Shown: in pieces, positions 53,567 through 61,271 of the stretch
How the letters are laid out: every line of letters begins with the position of its first letter
Numbering within the stretch: position 1 is the stretch's first letter
Source of the DNA: Oceanicola sp. 502str15
GTDB lineage: Bacteria > Pseudomonadota > Alphaproteobacteria > Rhodobacterales > Rhodobacteraceae
Direction of reading: 5' to 3'
DNA: 64,000 bases
NCBI RefSeq assembly: GCF_024105635.1
Contig: NZ_WYDQ01000001.1
Location: forward strand, 62,001-126,000
The notes under the pieces: model-generated
What the model was told of the DNA's origin: nothing
Databases searched by the model: none
The model's input: only the letters and a program-made list of their open reading frames with translations
Position numbers and translations under genes: made by a program

Positions 53567-54823
53567 TTACTGGAAGACCGCGTCGGGGTTGTCGAGGCTG
53601 TCGGAGCCTTCCACGTCCAGCCCGTCGAGGCCGAGCGCCGTGACTGCGCGCTCGATCGAGCGGGTCTGGGCCACAAGCCCGTCGACCGCGCCCATCACCA
53701 GCGCCTCGCCTTCGGCGTTCCCGGCGGCGAGCATCTGGTCATAGGAATAGCCCGCTTCGGCGGCGGTCTTGATCTGGCCGAGTTCGCGCATGGTGTGCGC
53801 CAGCGCGGCAGTCAGCTCTGCGTCCAGCGACGGATCGGCGGCGGCCACGAGGGAGGCCAGGCTTTCGCCTTTAACCACCGATCCATCGACCCGCTGATAC
53901 TCGCCCAGATAGACGTTCTGGATGCCCAGCCCGTCGTAGTAGTGCGAGTTGTGGGTGTTGTCGGAGAAGCAGTCATGCTCTTCCTCGGGGTCGTGCAGCA
54001 TGACGCCGAGCTTCATCCGCTCGCCGGCCTGCTCGCCGTAGGAGAGCGAGCCCATGCCGGTGAGGATGGCGGTGAGGCCGGCGGTTTCATCCGCCGTCAC
54101 GGCGCTGCGGCCTTCGCCACCTTCGCCCCATGCGGCGACCATTTCTTCGAGGTCCGTGATCAGCAGCTCGGTTGCGGCCTTGAGATAGGCGGCGCGGCGG
54201 TCGCAGTTGCCGCCGGTGCAGGCGTCACCGCTGGCGTAATCGGTGTAGGGGCGAGCGCCCGCGCCGTGCTCGGTGCCGTTCAGGTCCTGGCCCCAGAGCA
54301 GGAATTCGATGGCGTGGTAGCCGGTGGCCACGTTGGCCTCGACCTCATCGGCCTCGTGCAGCGTGTCGGACAGCAGGGCCGGGGTGATCTCGCTGGCGTC
54401 GATCTCTTCGCCGGAGATGGTGAGCGTGGGGTTGGCGACCACGTTCAGCCCGGCGAGCGGGTTTTCATCCGTTGCGCCGCCGCCTTCGACATAGTCGATC
54501 AGCCCCTCGTCGAGCGGCCATGCGTTGACCTTGCCTTCCCAGTCGTCGACCACCGCGTTGCCGAAGCGGAACACCTCGGTCTGCTGGTAGGGGACGCGGG
54601 CGGCGAGCCATGCGTGCTTGGCGGCTTCCAAGGTGACATCGGAGGGCTCGGCGATGAGGGCATCGACGGCCGCGGCGAGGGTCTGGGCCGTGGAGAGGCT
54701 GTCTTCATAGCCTGCCTGAGCGATGTCGGCATAGTTGGCGAGCACCTCGGCGGGGCCGGCGAGCGCCGGAAGGGGCGCGGCGAAGGCCGTGGCGAGGAGC
54801 GTGGCTTTGAGCTTGGAAGTCAT
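53567..54823 (-). CDS. imelysin family iron-regulated periplasmic protein
   Basis: Exported protein of 418 residues with signal peptide (PLPALA/G, about 22). The M75/imelysin metal motif GxHxxE is intact at 168-173 (GYHAIE), followed by FLLWGQDLNGTEHGAG. The family (IrpA, EfeO relatives) takes part in iron uptake in the periplasm. The protein lies between the hemP micro-operon and bfd-bfr, so it is probably iron-regulated and co-expressed with heme functions. Confidence 0.9.
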   Translation of the reverse strand: MTSKLKATLLATAFAAPLPALAGPAEVLANYADIAQAGYEDSLSTAQTLAAAVDALIAEPSDVTLEAAKHAWLAARVPYQQTEVFRFGNAVVDDWEGKVNAWPLDEGLIDYVEGGGATDENPLAGLNVVANPTLTISGEEIDASEITPALLSDTLHEADEVEANVATGYHAIEFLLWGQDLNGTEHGAGARPYTDYASGDACTGGNCDRRAAYLKAATELLITDLEEMVAAWGEGGEGRSAVTADETAGLTAILTGMGSLSYGEQAGERMKLGVMLHDPEEEHDCFSDNTHNSHYYDGLGIQNVYLGEYQRVDGSVVKGESLASLVAAADPSLDAELTAALAHTMRELGQIKTAAEAGYSYDQMLAAGNAEGEALVMGAVDGLVAQTRSIERAVTALGLDGLDVEGSDSLDNPDAVFQ

Positions 54824-54860
54824 GGGTCTTTACTGTCCTGTTGGAGTTGGTTTCTTGGGT

Positions 54861-55337
54861 TCAGTGAACGGCGCGGGGCGCTGCCGAGAGCAGCCCTGCC
54901 ATATGCGAAAGCGCCAGCCCGGCGCGGGCGGCGGCGGTCAGAAGCCCGAGCGGCGGGTGGCCGGAAAAGAGATGGAGGGCAAAGCCCATGGCGGCCTCTT
55001 CATCGCCCTCTGCGGCAGCGCCGAGCAGGCCGGCGAAGGCACTTTCGTCGCCGCCGTAGCAGGTGCAGCCCGGCGCGTGATGCGGAAAGATCCGGCTGCG
55101 GGTGGAAAGCGCGGCGGCCAGCCGGTGGAAGGCGGCATGGGCCTCGGCACCATCATCGGTGCCGAGCAGCAGCGTGAAATCCTCGGCCACGGCACGCTGG
55201 TTGCCGGTGAGGGTCATGCGCAGGTAGGCGATGGCGGCCAGTTCTGCGGGCGTGAGTTCTTCGACCCGGCCAACAGGTGCCCCGCCGCGAGGCGGGCGGG
55301 GCGCCGGATGGGCCTGAGAGAAATCGGCGCGCTTCAT
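54861..55337 (-). CDS. hypothetical protein downstream of hemP
   Basis: Protein of 158 residues, unrecognised. The middle is helical (LTPAELAAIAYLRMTLTGNQRAV) and is followed by HHAPGCTCYGGDESAFAGLL, whose CTC pair and neighbouring histidines could bind metal or heme. No signal peptide. The ATG overlaps the hemP stop by three of its bases (ATGA), so translation is coupled. Position suggests a role in heme or iron handling, which is inference. Confidence 0.7.
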   Translation of the reverse strand: MKRADFSQAHPAPRPPRGGAPVGRVEELTPAELAAIAYLRMTLTGNQRAVAEDFTLLLGTDDGAEAHAAFHRLAAALSTRSRIFPHHAPGCTCYGGDESAFAGLLGAAAEGDEEAAMGFALHLFSGHPPLGLLTAAARAGLALSHMAGLLSAAPRAVH

Positions 55338-55489
55338 TTGGTCAGGATCAGCTTTCCGGCGCGGGTGATGCGCAGGAAATAGGTTTGCCCGTCGAGTTCG
55401 ATCATGGCCTGGATGCCGCCCTGGGTCAGCGAGCGCGCGTCGTGCAGGGGCAGCGCGGTGGCCGAGGGGGTGCTCACATGTGCGTTCAT
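55334..55489 (-). CDS. hemP: hemin uptake protein HemP
   Basis: Very small protein of 51 residues. The C-terminal part ARSLTQGGIQAMIELDGQTY followed by FLRITRAGKLILTK is characteristic of HemP/HmuP, needed for heme uptake and, in some species, activation of the heme receptor gene. Both neighbours overlap it with ATGA junctions (55334-55337 and 55486-55489). No heme receptor or ABC transporter lies in the window. Confidence 0.85.
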   Translation of the reverse strand: MNAHVSTPSATALPLHDARSLTQGGIQAMIELDGQTYFLRITRAGKLILTK

Positions 55490-55605
55490 GCCCGGATCTC
55501 CGCGACGATCCGGCGAAAAAGCCGGGCTTCACCCGCGCCGTAGTGGCGGCAGAAGAAGCTTTGGAGGAGGGTCGAATACGGGTCACTTGGTAGCGCGTTT
55601 CTCAT
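55486..55605 (-). CDS. 39-residue peptide gene leading the hemP operon
   Basis: Short frame MRNALPSDPYSTLLQSFFCRH continuing YGAGEARLFRRIVAEIRA. A purine-rich AAGGCGG precedes the ATG, and the stop overlaps hemP by four bases. It is basic, with one Cys-Arg-His group, and no signal peptide. It might be a leader peptide that tunes hemP translation or a small functional protein. No family recognised. Support is the ribosome site, junction and operon position. Confidence 0.55.
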   Translation of the reverse strand: MRNALPSDPYSTLLQSFFCRHYGAGEARLFRRIVAEIRA

Positions 55606-55685
55606 GGGTCCGCCTTTTGTTGGTGTCTCCGGTCTGGCGACGTTTCCGGGCTGTCCCTCGGGCGGGGTGGCTGGGAGTCGGGTTA

Positions 55686-55717
55686 ATTCTGAGTGAATTG
55701 CTAGGGTAAGTCAATTC
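55686..55717 (-). promoter_or_regulatory. promoter and inverted repeat upstream of the hemP operon
   Basis: Minus strand TTGACT (55709-55714), 17 bases, CAGAAT (55686-55691). An inverted repeat GAATTG/CAATTC with an 11-base centre (55695-55717) covers the -35 element and most of the spacer, as expected for a repressor site, presumably iron-responsive. A plus-strand GATAAT at 55719-55724 may serve bioM. The remainder of the gap 55606-55806 shows nothing else. Confidence 0.45.
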
Positions 55718-55806
55718 CGATAATTTTAGTCGGACAAATCTGCGCCGCGAGGCCCTTCAATTACGGGGCGTTTCGGGCTAGGGCGGGCGGAGCGAAGCGG
55801 GGTGAG

Positions 55807-56514
55807 ATGGGCGAGATCCGACTGGAGAATGCGGGCTACGAGGTGGCGGGGCGCGAGATTCTTGCGCCGATGAACCTTGTGCTGAGCGAACGGCGGGTGG
55901 GCATCGTGGGGCGCAACGGGTCGGGCAAGAGCACGCTGGCGCGGCTGCTGGCCGGGCTGATCGCCCCGAGCCGGGGCACGGTGCGCGTTGCGGGCGATGA
56001 CCTGTTTGCCGACCGCAGGGCGGCGCTGGCGCGGGTGGGCATCCTGTTTCAGAACCCCGATCACCAGATCATCTTTCCGACCTGCGGCGAGGAGGTGGCC
56101 TTTGGCCTCGCGCAACAGGGCCGCAAGGATGCCGAGCGCGCCGCGCGCGCCGCGTTGGCGGAGTTCGACAAGGCGCATTGGTGGGACCGTCCGGTGGGCA
56201 GCCTCAGCGGTGGGCAGCGCCACTTGCTGTGCCTCATCGCGGTGCTGGCGATGGCGCCCGACTGGCTGATCCTCGACGAGCCCTTCGCCGGGCTCGACAT
56301 TCCGACCACGCGGGCGCTGCACCGCCGTATTGCAGCACTGGAGCAGAAGGTGGTGCTGATCTCGCACGACCCGGCCGCGTTGGCAGGCTTCGACCGGGTG
56401 ATCTGGCTCGAAGGTGGCGCGGTGGAGGCCGATGGACCGGCAGAGGCGGTGCTGGCGCGGTTTGGCGCGGCGATGGAGGGGGCGAGCGATGATCTCACTG
56501 ACCTCGCCGGTTGA
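55807..56514 (+). CDS. bioM: biotin ECF transporter ATPase BioM
   Basis: ATP-binding protein of 235 residues of the energy-coupling factor type. Walker A is GRNGSGKST, the Q-loop segment LFQNPDHQI is typical of ECF ATPases, signature LSGGQRHL and Walker B WLILDEPFAGLD. It supplies energy to BioY through BioN. The gene overlaps bioN by 26 bases. Confidence 0.94.
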   Translation: MGEIRLENAGYEVAGREILAPMNLVLSERRVGIVGRNGSGKSTLARLLAGLIAPSRGTVRVAGDDLFADRRAALARVGILFQNPDHQIIFPTCGEEVAFGLAQQGRKDAERAARAALAEFDKAHWWDRPVGSLSGGQRHLLCLIAVLAMAPDWLILDEPFAGLDIPTTRALHRRIAALEQKVVLISHDPAALAGFDRVIWLEGGAVEADGPAEAVLARFGAAMEGASDDLTDLAG

Positions 56515-57106
56515 GACGCCCTATCACCGGCTGCCCGCCGGGCTGAAGCTGGGTCTGCTTTGCGTGGCGACCACGGGGTTGTTCGCGCTGGGCTCCCTTT
56601 GGGGGCAGTTCGCCGCGCTCGCTGTCGTCGCTGCGCTCTACGCCGCTCCGGGCGCAGGGTTTGCCAGGGCCGGCGCCGCCGCGTTGCGCCCGGTGGCGCT
56701 TTTCGTGGCGTTGATCGCGGTCTGGCACATTGCCACGGGCACGCTGGCCGAAGGCGCGGTGATCGTGCTGCGGCTGGTGAGCGCGGTGGCGCTGGCCAAT
56801 CTGGTGACGATGACGACGCGGCTGGCCGACATGCTCGCGGTGCTGCACTGGATCACCACGCCGCTGCGTTGGCTCGGCATCCGAACCCGGCCGCTGGAGC
56901 TTGCCATTTCACTGGTCATCCGGTTTATCCCGGTCTTAAGTGCCAAGGGCGCGGCCCTGGCCGAAAGCTACAGGGCGCGGTCTGCGCGCAAACGGCCCGG
57001 ATGGCGCATCGCCGCGCCACTTGCGGGCCTTGCGCTGGACGATGCAGAACGGGTGGCCGAAGCGCTGCGGGCGCGGGGCGGATTGAGCGAAGGGGCAAGA
57101 GAATGA
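56489..57106 (+). CDS. bioN: biotin ECF transporter T-component BioN
   Basis: Inner-membrane coupling protein of 205 residues with about five hydrophobic segments. The C-terminal cytoplasmic Ala-Arg-Ser motif (SYRARSARKRPGWRI) contacts the ATPase. I start at MISLTSPVETPYHRLP. It overlaps bioM and, by four bases, bioY. Confidence 0.91.
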   Translation: MISLTSPVETPYHRLPAGLKLGLLCVATTGLFALGSLWGQFAALAVVAALYAAPGAGFARAGAAALRPVALFVALIAVWHIATGTLAEGAVIVLRLVSAVALANLVTMTTRLADMLAVLHWITTPLRWLGIRTRPLELAISLVIRFIPVLSAKGAALAESYRARSARKRPGWRIAAPLAGLALDDAERVAEALRARGGLSEGARE

Positions 57107-57663
57107 GCAGAGTTTCCGAACGGGATGTTGTGATGATCGCGCTGTTTGCGGCGCTGATCGCTGTGTTGGGGCTGATCCCCAAGCTGACGCTGGCTTCGGG
57201 CATTCCGATCACGGCGCAGACCCTCGGGATCATGCTCTGCGGCACGGTGCTGGGCGCGTGGCGCGGCGCGGCGGCGGCGGCGCTGTTCTGCCTTCTGACG
57301 CTGATCGGCCTGCCGCTTCTGGCCGGGGGCCGGGGCGGGCTGGGCGTGCTGATGACACCCTGGGCCGGCTTCTTCGTGGGCTTTCCGGTGGCCGCCTTCG
57401 TGGCGGGGCTGGTGATGGAGCGGATGCGCAGCCTGCCGGTGGCGGCGGGCGCGGCCACCGGGGCCGCGATCGGCGGAATCGCGGCGCTCTACGCGGTGGC
57501 GCTGGCCTGGTACATGATCGCCAAGCCGGCTGGGCTGGGCGAGGCTGTTGCGGTGGCGGCGCTTCCGTTCATCCCCGGCGACATCATCAAATGCGTTCTG
57601 GCGGCCCTGATCACGCAGGCGCTGGCCAAGGCACGACCGGGCGCGCTTCCGAGCCGGGGCTGA
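57103..57663 (+). CDS. bioY: biotin transporter substrate-binding protein BioY
   Basis: Integral membrane biotin-binding protein of 186 residues with six predicted helices. Typical BioY segments are SGIPITAQTLGIMLCGTVLGAWRG and GLPLLAGGRGGLGVLMTPWAGFFVGFP. The start MSRVSERDVV comes from an ATGA junction with bioN. It completes the bioMNY set. Confidence 0.94.
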   Translation: MSRVSERDVVMIALFAALIAVLGLIPKLTLASGIPITAQTLGIMLCGTVLGAWRGAAAAALFCLLTLIGLPLLAGGRGGLGVLMTPWAGFFVGFPVAAFVAGLVMERMRSLPVAAGAATGAAIGGIAALYAVALAWYMIAKPAGLGEAVAVAALPFIPGDIIKCVLAALITQALAKARPGALPSRG

Positions 57664-57667
57664 GCCG

Positions 57668-58360
57668 ATGGAGGCCAGCGGCCACCGGGCACCCAGTGTC
57701 AGCGAGGCGCTGGCACAACGGCGCTCGGTGCGCGGGTTTCTGCCCGAGCCGGTAACGCGAGACACGGTAGAGGCGATCCTCACCGATGCCCGCCGGGCCC
57801 CTTCGGGCGCCAACCTTCAGCCCGGACGCTTCGTGGCCCTCACCGGCAGCCCGCTGAAGGCGCTTTCGGACGCGCTCGCCGAAGCAATTGCCGACGGGCG
57901 GCCGCAGGTGGCGCAATACTCCTACTTCCCCAAGAAGATGCCGCCCGAGCTGAAGGCCCGGCAGCGGGCCGCGGGCTATGCGCTCTACGAGGCGCTTGGC
58001 ATCGAGAAGCGCGACCTCGACGGGCGGCGGCGCCAGTTCGACCGCAACTACCGCTTCTTCGACGCTCCGGTCGGGATCGTGGTGACGATCGACAAGGCGA
58101 TGGGCAAGGGCTGCTTCATGGACCTTGGCATGGCAATCATGGCGCTGCTGGCAAGTGCGGAAGGGCGCGGGCTGGCGACCTGCGGGCTCGGCGCACTGGC
58201 GCATTACGGCGACGTTGTGCACGAGGCGCTGGACCTGCCGGAAGACGAGATCGTGGTCTGCGGCATTGCGCTGGGGCGGGCCGACACAGACCATCCGGCC
58301 AATGCGGTGCGCACGGCGCGCGAGCCGCTTGAGGTGTTTGCGGAGATGCGCGGGTTCTGA
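57668..58360 (+). CDS. nitroreductase family flavoprotein
   Basis: FMN-dependent oxidoreductase of 230 residues: RRSVRGFLPEPV and DARRAPSGANLQPGRFV bind FMN, and FDAPVGIVVTIDKAMGKGCFMDLGMAIM is a dimer-interface segment. Only four bases separate it from bioY, so it is co-transcribed, but a connection to biotin is not obvious. A BluB-like role in dimethylbenzimidazole synthesis is less likely because the specific BluB motifs were not seen. Confidence 0.85.
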   Translation: MEASGHRAPSVSEALAQRRSVRGFLPEPVTRDTVEAILTDARRAPSGANLQPGRFVALTGSPLKALSDALAEAIADGRPQVAQYSYFPKKMPPELKARQRAAGYALYEALGIEKRDLDGRRRQFDRNYRFFDAPVGIVVTIDKAMGKGCFMDLGMAIMALLASAEGRGLATCGLGALAHYGDVVHEALDLPEDEIVVCGIALGRADTDHPANAVRTAREPLEVFAEMRGF

Positions 58361-58411
58361 AAGGGGGAAGGGGCGATGTGCCCCGGCTGCTTTCAGATGC
58401 CCTGAAAAGGG

Positions 58412-58446
58412 CGCCCGCCCCAACGAGGGATGACGTGGGGCGGGCG
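58412..58446 (+). terminator. terminator-like hairpin after the bio operon
   Basis: 11-base stem CGCCCGCCCCA/TGGGGCGGGCG with a 13-base loop, 52 bases after the nitroreductase stop. There is no T-run. It may serve both this operon and the convergent msrB. Confidence 0.5.
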
Positions 58447-58496
58447 GGGGCCTACCCGGACGGAGGAGCCGGGGGCCGTGCTTCAAACGGGTCGTC

Positions 58497-58976
58497 TCAG
58501 GCTGCGAAGAACTTGAGGCTCACCCCGTTGAGGCAATGACGTTTGCCGGTGGGCGCGGGACCATCATCGAAGATATGGCCCAGATGCGAGCCGCAGCGAC
58601 GGCAATGGCACTCGGTGCGCACCGAAAACAGCTTGCGATCTTCCTTGGTGCCGATGGCATCTGGCAGCGACTGCCAGAACGACGGCCAGCCGGTGCCGCT
58701 GTCGTACTTGGCTTCGGAGGAATAGAGCGGCAGGTCGCAGCCCTTGCAGGCAAAGGTGCCGGCGCGTTTCTCGTCGTTCAGCGGGCTGGTGCCGGCGCGT
58801 TCGGTCTCTTCTTCGCGCATCACGGCGTATTCGGTGTCGGTCAGCATGGCCTTCCACTCGGCCTTGCTGCGGGTGATTTCAAAGTTGCCCTCGGCGGCCT
58901 CGAGCAGGCGCGGGCTGAGAACGAGCGCCACTGGCAGGGTCGCGGCGCAGGCGGAAAGAAAATTTCGGCGGTTCAT
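58497..58976 (-). CDS. msrB: periplasmic methionine sulfoxide reductase B
   Basis: Reduces methionine-R-sulfoxide in proteins. It has 159 residues, with a twin-arginine-like signal (NRRNFLSACAATLPVALVL), so it is exported. Zinc ligands are Cys77/Cys80 (CKGC) and Cys125/Cys128 (CRRC), and the catalytic Cys148 is in RHCLNG. A second candidate Cys123 may act as resolving residue. AAGGGAG precedes the start. It is downstream of a sigma/anti-sigma/fasciclin set, suggesting an oxidative-stress regulon. Confidence 0.93.
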   Translation of the reverse strand: MNRRNFLSACAATLPVALVLSPRLLEAAEGNFEITRSKAEWKAMLTDTEYAVMREEETERAGTSPLNDEKRAGTFACKGCDLPLYSSEAKYDSGTGWPSFWQSLPDAIGTKEDRKLFSVRTECHCRRCGSHLGHIFDDGPAPTGKRHCLNGVSLKFFAA

Positions 58977-59066
58977 GGCGGTCTCCCTTGGGTTTCGTTG
59001 CGGTCGCATCGTCTGTGGTGGGGTGCCCCGGCCGGGCAAGTCTGGCCTGGCCGGGGCGGTAGCAGC

Positions 59067-59618
59067 TTACATCTTCGGCAGAAGCACGGTGTCGATCACG
59101 TGGATCACGCCGTTGGACTGCTTGACATCGGCGATGGTGACGGTGGCGGTGTTGCCCATCTCGTCTTCGATCTGGATGTCGTTGCCGTTCATGCGGGCGG
59201 TGAACACGCAGCCGCCAACGGTGCTGACGTCGTGTGCGCCATCATCGTCGATGATCATCTGGTTGATCGCGGCCGACATCGCATCGGCAGCCACCACGTG
59301 GCAGGTCAGAACCTTGGTCAGCATGTCCTTGTTCTCAGGCTTCAGCAGGTTCTCCACGGTGCCCTCGGGCAGCTTTTCGAACGCGGCGTTGGTCGGGGCG
59401 AACACGGTGAAGGGGCCTTCACCCTGCAGCGTTTCCACGAGACCGGCGGCCTGAACGGCGGCGACCAGCGTGGTGTGGTCGGCGGAGTTCACGGCGTTCT
59501 CGACGATGTTCTTGTCTTCGAACATCGGTGCACCGCCCACTTCGGGGTTTGCGGCAAAGGCAGTGCCGGCAAGAAGGGCGGCGGCGGCGGTTGCGGCGAG
59601 TGTTTTGGCGAAAGTCAT
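59067..59618 (-). CDS. fasciclin-domain secreted protein
   Basis: Exported protein of 183 residues with a clear signal peptide (AGTAFA/A, about 22) and one fasciclin domain (NIVENAVNSADHTTLVAAV, TVFAPTNAAFEKLP, GVIHVIDTVLLPKM). A disulfide pair (Cys in LTCHV and VGGCVF) is likely. AGGAGA precedes the ATG. Fasciclin genes often sit beside ECF sigma factors and are their targets. It lies 148 bases after the anti-sigma gene. Confidence 0.92.
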   Translation of the reverse strand: MTFAKTLAATAAAALLAGTAFAANPEVGGAPMFEDKNIVENAVNSADHTTLVAAVQAAGLVETLQGEGPFTVFAPTNAAFEKLPEGTVENLLKPENKDMLTKVLTCHVVAADAMSAAINQMIIDDDGAHDVSTVGGCVFTARMNGNDIQIEDEMGNTATVTIADVKQSNGVIHVIDTVLLPKM

Positions 59619-59678
59619 GTTGGTGTCTCTCCTGGTTGGTCTTCCTCCCCCCACCGGTATGGCCGGGGTTATGCAGGA

Positions 59679-59706
59679 GATACGGAGCGCCACGGCGATT
59701 GGTTTC
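59679..59706 (-). promoter_or_regulatory. candidate ECF-type promoter of the fasciclin gene
   Basis: Minus strand GAAACC (59701-59706), 16 bases, CGTATC (59679-59684), a pattern reminiscent of ECF promoters. Transcription would start about 55 bases before the ATG. No second copy upstream of the sigma gene was found, so it is tentative. Confidence 0.3.
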
Positions 59707-59713
59707 AAAATAG

Positions 59714-59731
59714 CTGGAAGAATTATTCCAG
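59714..59731. promoter_or_regulatory. palindrome CTGGAA/TTCCAG
   Basis: Perfect 6-base arms with a 6-base A/T-rich centre immediately upstream of the candidate ECF promoter and 36 bases after the anti-sigma stop. It could be an operator or weak terminator. Confidence 0.3.
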
Positions 59732-59766
59732 CACCCTGAAAACCCTGAAAAGATTGTTGAAACGGC

Positions 59767-60441
59767 TCAGAGCAGCTCGACGGGAGCCGCAGCCAGCACA
59801 TCGCCCGTGGGCGCGCCGGTGGGCGAGCCGCCGGGGGGCTCGTCGGAGATTGCCAGCGTGCCGCCGGTGAAGGCTGCGCGCAGCTCTTCGGGCACGATCA
59901 GCCGGGCTTCGGCGCTTTCGGGCAGAACCCCGAGCGAGACCGGCGCATCCGCGCCCTCGGCGATCAGCCAGAGCTCAAGCGCGCGGCCCGGACGGGGGCC
60001 GCCTGCTTCGCGGGTGAGCAGCAGCTCGCCCTCGGGCTCAAGCGCGGCCCTGACAACGAGCGAGCCGTCCTCGGCCGCGATCTGGGCTTGATGGGTCGGC
60101 GCGGCGCCGGGGCCGGGCGGAAGGACCACGAAGACGGCGAGCGCAAGCAGCGCCGCCACCGCGCCGCCGGCGAGCCAGCGCCAGAGCGACGGGCGCGAGC
60201 GCACCTCGGGGCCATGAGCCGCGGCCTCGATCCGGCGCCAGAGCGCGGCGGGCGGCGTTTCGGCAACCTCGTCGGCAAGCGACGACAGGCCCTCCTGCCA
60301 CTCGGTCACAAGCTCGCGCAGGGCGGGCTCGGAGGTCAGCCGGGACTCGAACCCCGCCACGTCTCCGGCCCCCAGCAGACGCAAGACATACTCACCCGCA
60401 AGGGCGATGTCGTCTTCGTCGTATGTGGCCTGCTCGCTCAT
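59767..60441 (-). CDS. anti-sigma factor, RskA-like
   Basis: Membrane anti-sigma factor of 224 residues. The N-terminal 75 residues form the sigma-binding domain (DIALAGEYVLRLLGAGDVAGFE), one transmembrane helix lies at about 88-107, and a periplasmic RskA-type domain follows (ALELWLIAEGADAPVSLGVLPE). It overlaps the sigma gene by four bases. Release of the sigma factor probably needs regulated proteolysis. Confidence 0.9.
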   Translation of the reverse strand: MSEQATYDEDDIALAGEYVLRLLGAGDVAGFESRLTSEPALRELVTEWQEGLSSLADEVAETPPAALWRRIEAAAHGPEVRSRPSLWRWLAGGAVAALLALAVFVVLPPGPGAAPTHQAQIAAEDGSLVVRAALEPEGELLLTREAGGPRPGRALELWLIAEGADAPVSLGVLPESAEARLIVPEELRAAFTGGTLAISDEPPGGSPTGAPTGDVLAAAPVELL

Positions 60442-60980
60442 CTCTCAAGGCACTCTTTCAGTTTTATCAGGCTGCGACGCAGCCAAGTTCTCATTGTGTT
60501 GAGCGGCACGCCGAAGCGGCCTGCCAGCTCGTCATATGTCGCCCCCTCGAGGTAGGCACCGCGAACGGCACCCGCGCGATCCGGCTCCAGCTCGCCGAGG
60601 CAAGCCCCGATCCGGGCCGCCTCGCCAGCCGCCACCGCCGACTGCTCGGGCGTCGGGCCCCTGGCCACCAGCTCCGGCGCATCCGACAGCTCGTCCGCCG
60701 GGGGCGCCTTGGCCCGCAGACGGTCGATCGCCAGGTTGCGGGCTACCGTCGACAGCCATGCCATCGGCGAGGGCCCTCCGGCCACGTAGCTCTCCGCCTT
60801 GCGCCAGATCCTCAGGTAAACCTCCTGCAGCGCGTCTTCCGCTTCGGAGCGTTCCTTAAGGATACGGAGGCAGATGCCGAAAAGTTTCGAACTGGTGGCC
60901 TGATAGAGTTCGGAAAACGCCGTGCGGTCGCCAAGACCACAGCGCGCAATCATCCCCTCGATCTCCTCCGGCGTCACCAT
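60438..60980 (-). CDS. ECF sigma factor
   Basis: RNA polymerase sigma factor of 180 residues. Region 2 is DRTAFSELYQATSSKLFGIC, with DALQEVYLRIWRKAESY. Region 4 is GAYLEGATYDELAGRFGVPLNTMRTWLRRSLIKL. It is related to the SigK-type group paired with RskA-like anti-sigma proteins. Expected targets are its own operon, the fasciclin gene and perhaps msrB. Confidence 0.93.
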   Translation of the reverse strand: MVTPEEIEGMIARCGLGDRTAFSELYQATSSKLFGICLRILKERSEAEDALQEVYLRIWRKAESYVAGGPSPMAWLSTVARNLAIDRLRAKAPPADELSDAPELVARGPTPEQSAVAAGEAARIGACLGELEPDRAGAVRGAYLEGATYDELAGRFGVPLNTMRTWLRRSLIKLKECLER

Positions 60981-61185
60981 GGCACCGACCCTAGCAGCGT
61001 CTTCAAACGATAGCGAGGCGCCCGCGGTCCTTGCCGACCGCGAACGCCTCTACCCTTCACACTCGTCATGCAGACGGCGGCTGCGCCTCCCAGCTTGGCG
61101 CCGCACGACCAGCCTGCACAGAAAGACACGGGGGGCCGGTCAAAAGAGTTTCGCTCCATGGGGATAAAAATACCTAACCTTTTCG

Positions 61186-61234
61186 TTTTCTTGCTGAAAA
61201 TATTCCCGGGGAGCGCGAGGGGCTGGCCCCTCGC
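61186..61234 (-). terminator. hairpin followed by the dispersed motif
   Basis: On the minus strand, an 8-base stem GCGAGGGG/CCCCTCGC with loop CCAG (61215-61234) is followed by ATATTTTCAGCAAGAAAA (61186-61203), the third copy of the dispersed motif. It lies 38 bases after the stop of the thioredoxin-like gene and may terminate it. The rest of gap 60981-61271 shows nothing further. Confidence 0.45.
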
Positions 61235-61271
61235 TGCCCGACCTTGCCGCCGGGCGACCGGTCTCGGGGGC

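Noticed and set aside
55680..55806. BioR operator (TTATxxATAA type) before bioM
   Set aside because: No match; the only inverted repeat has a different sequence and overlaps the hemP promoter.
60341..60358. Sequence resembling a tRNA T-arm (GACTCGAACCCC)
   Set aside because: It lies in the middle of the anti-sigma coding region and no acceptor or anticodon arms can be formed around it.
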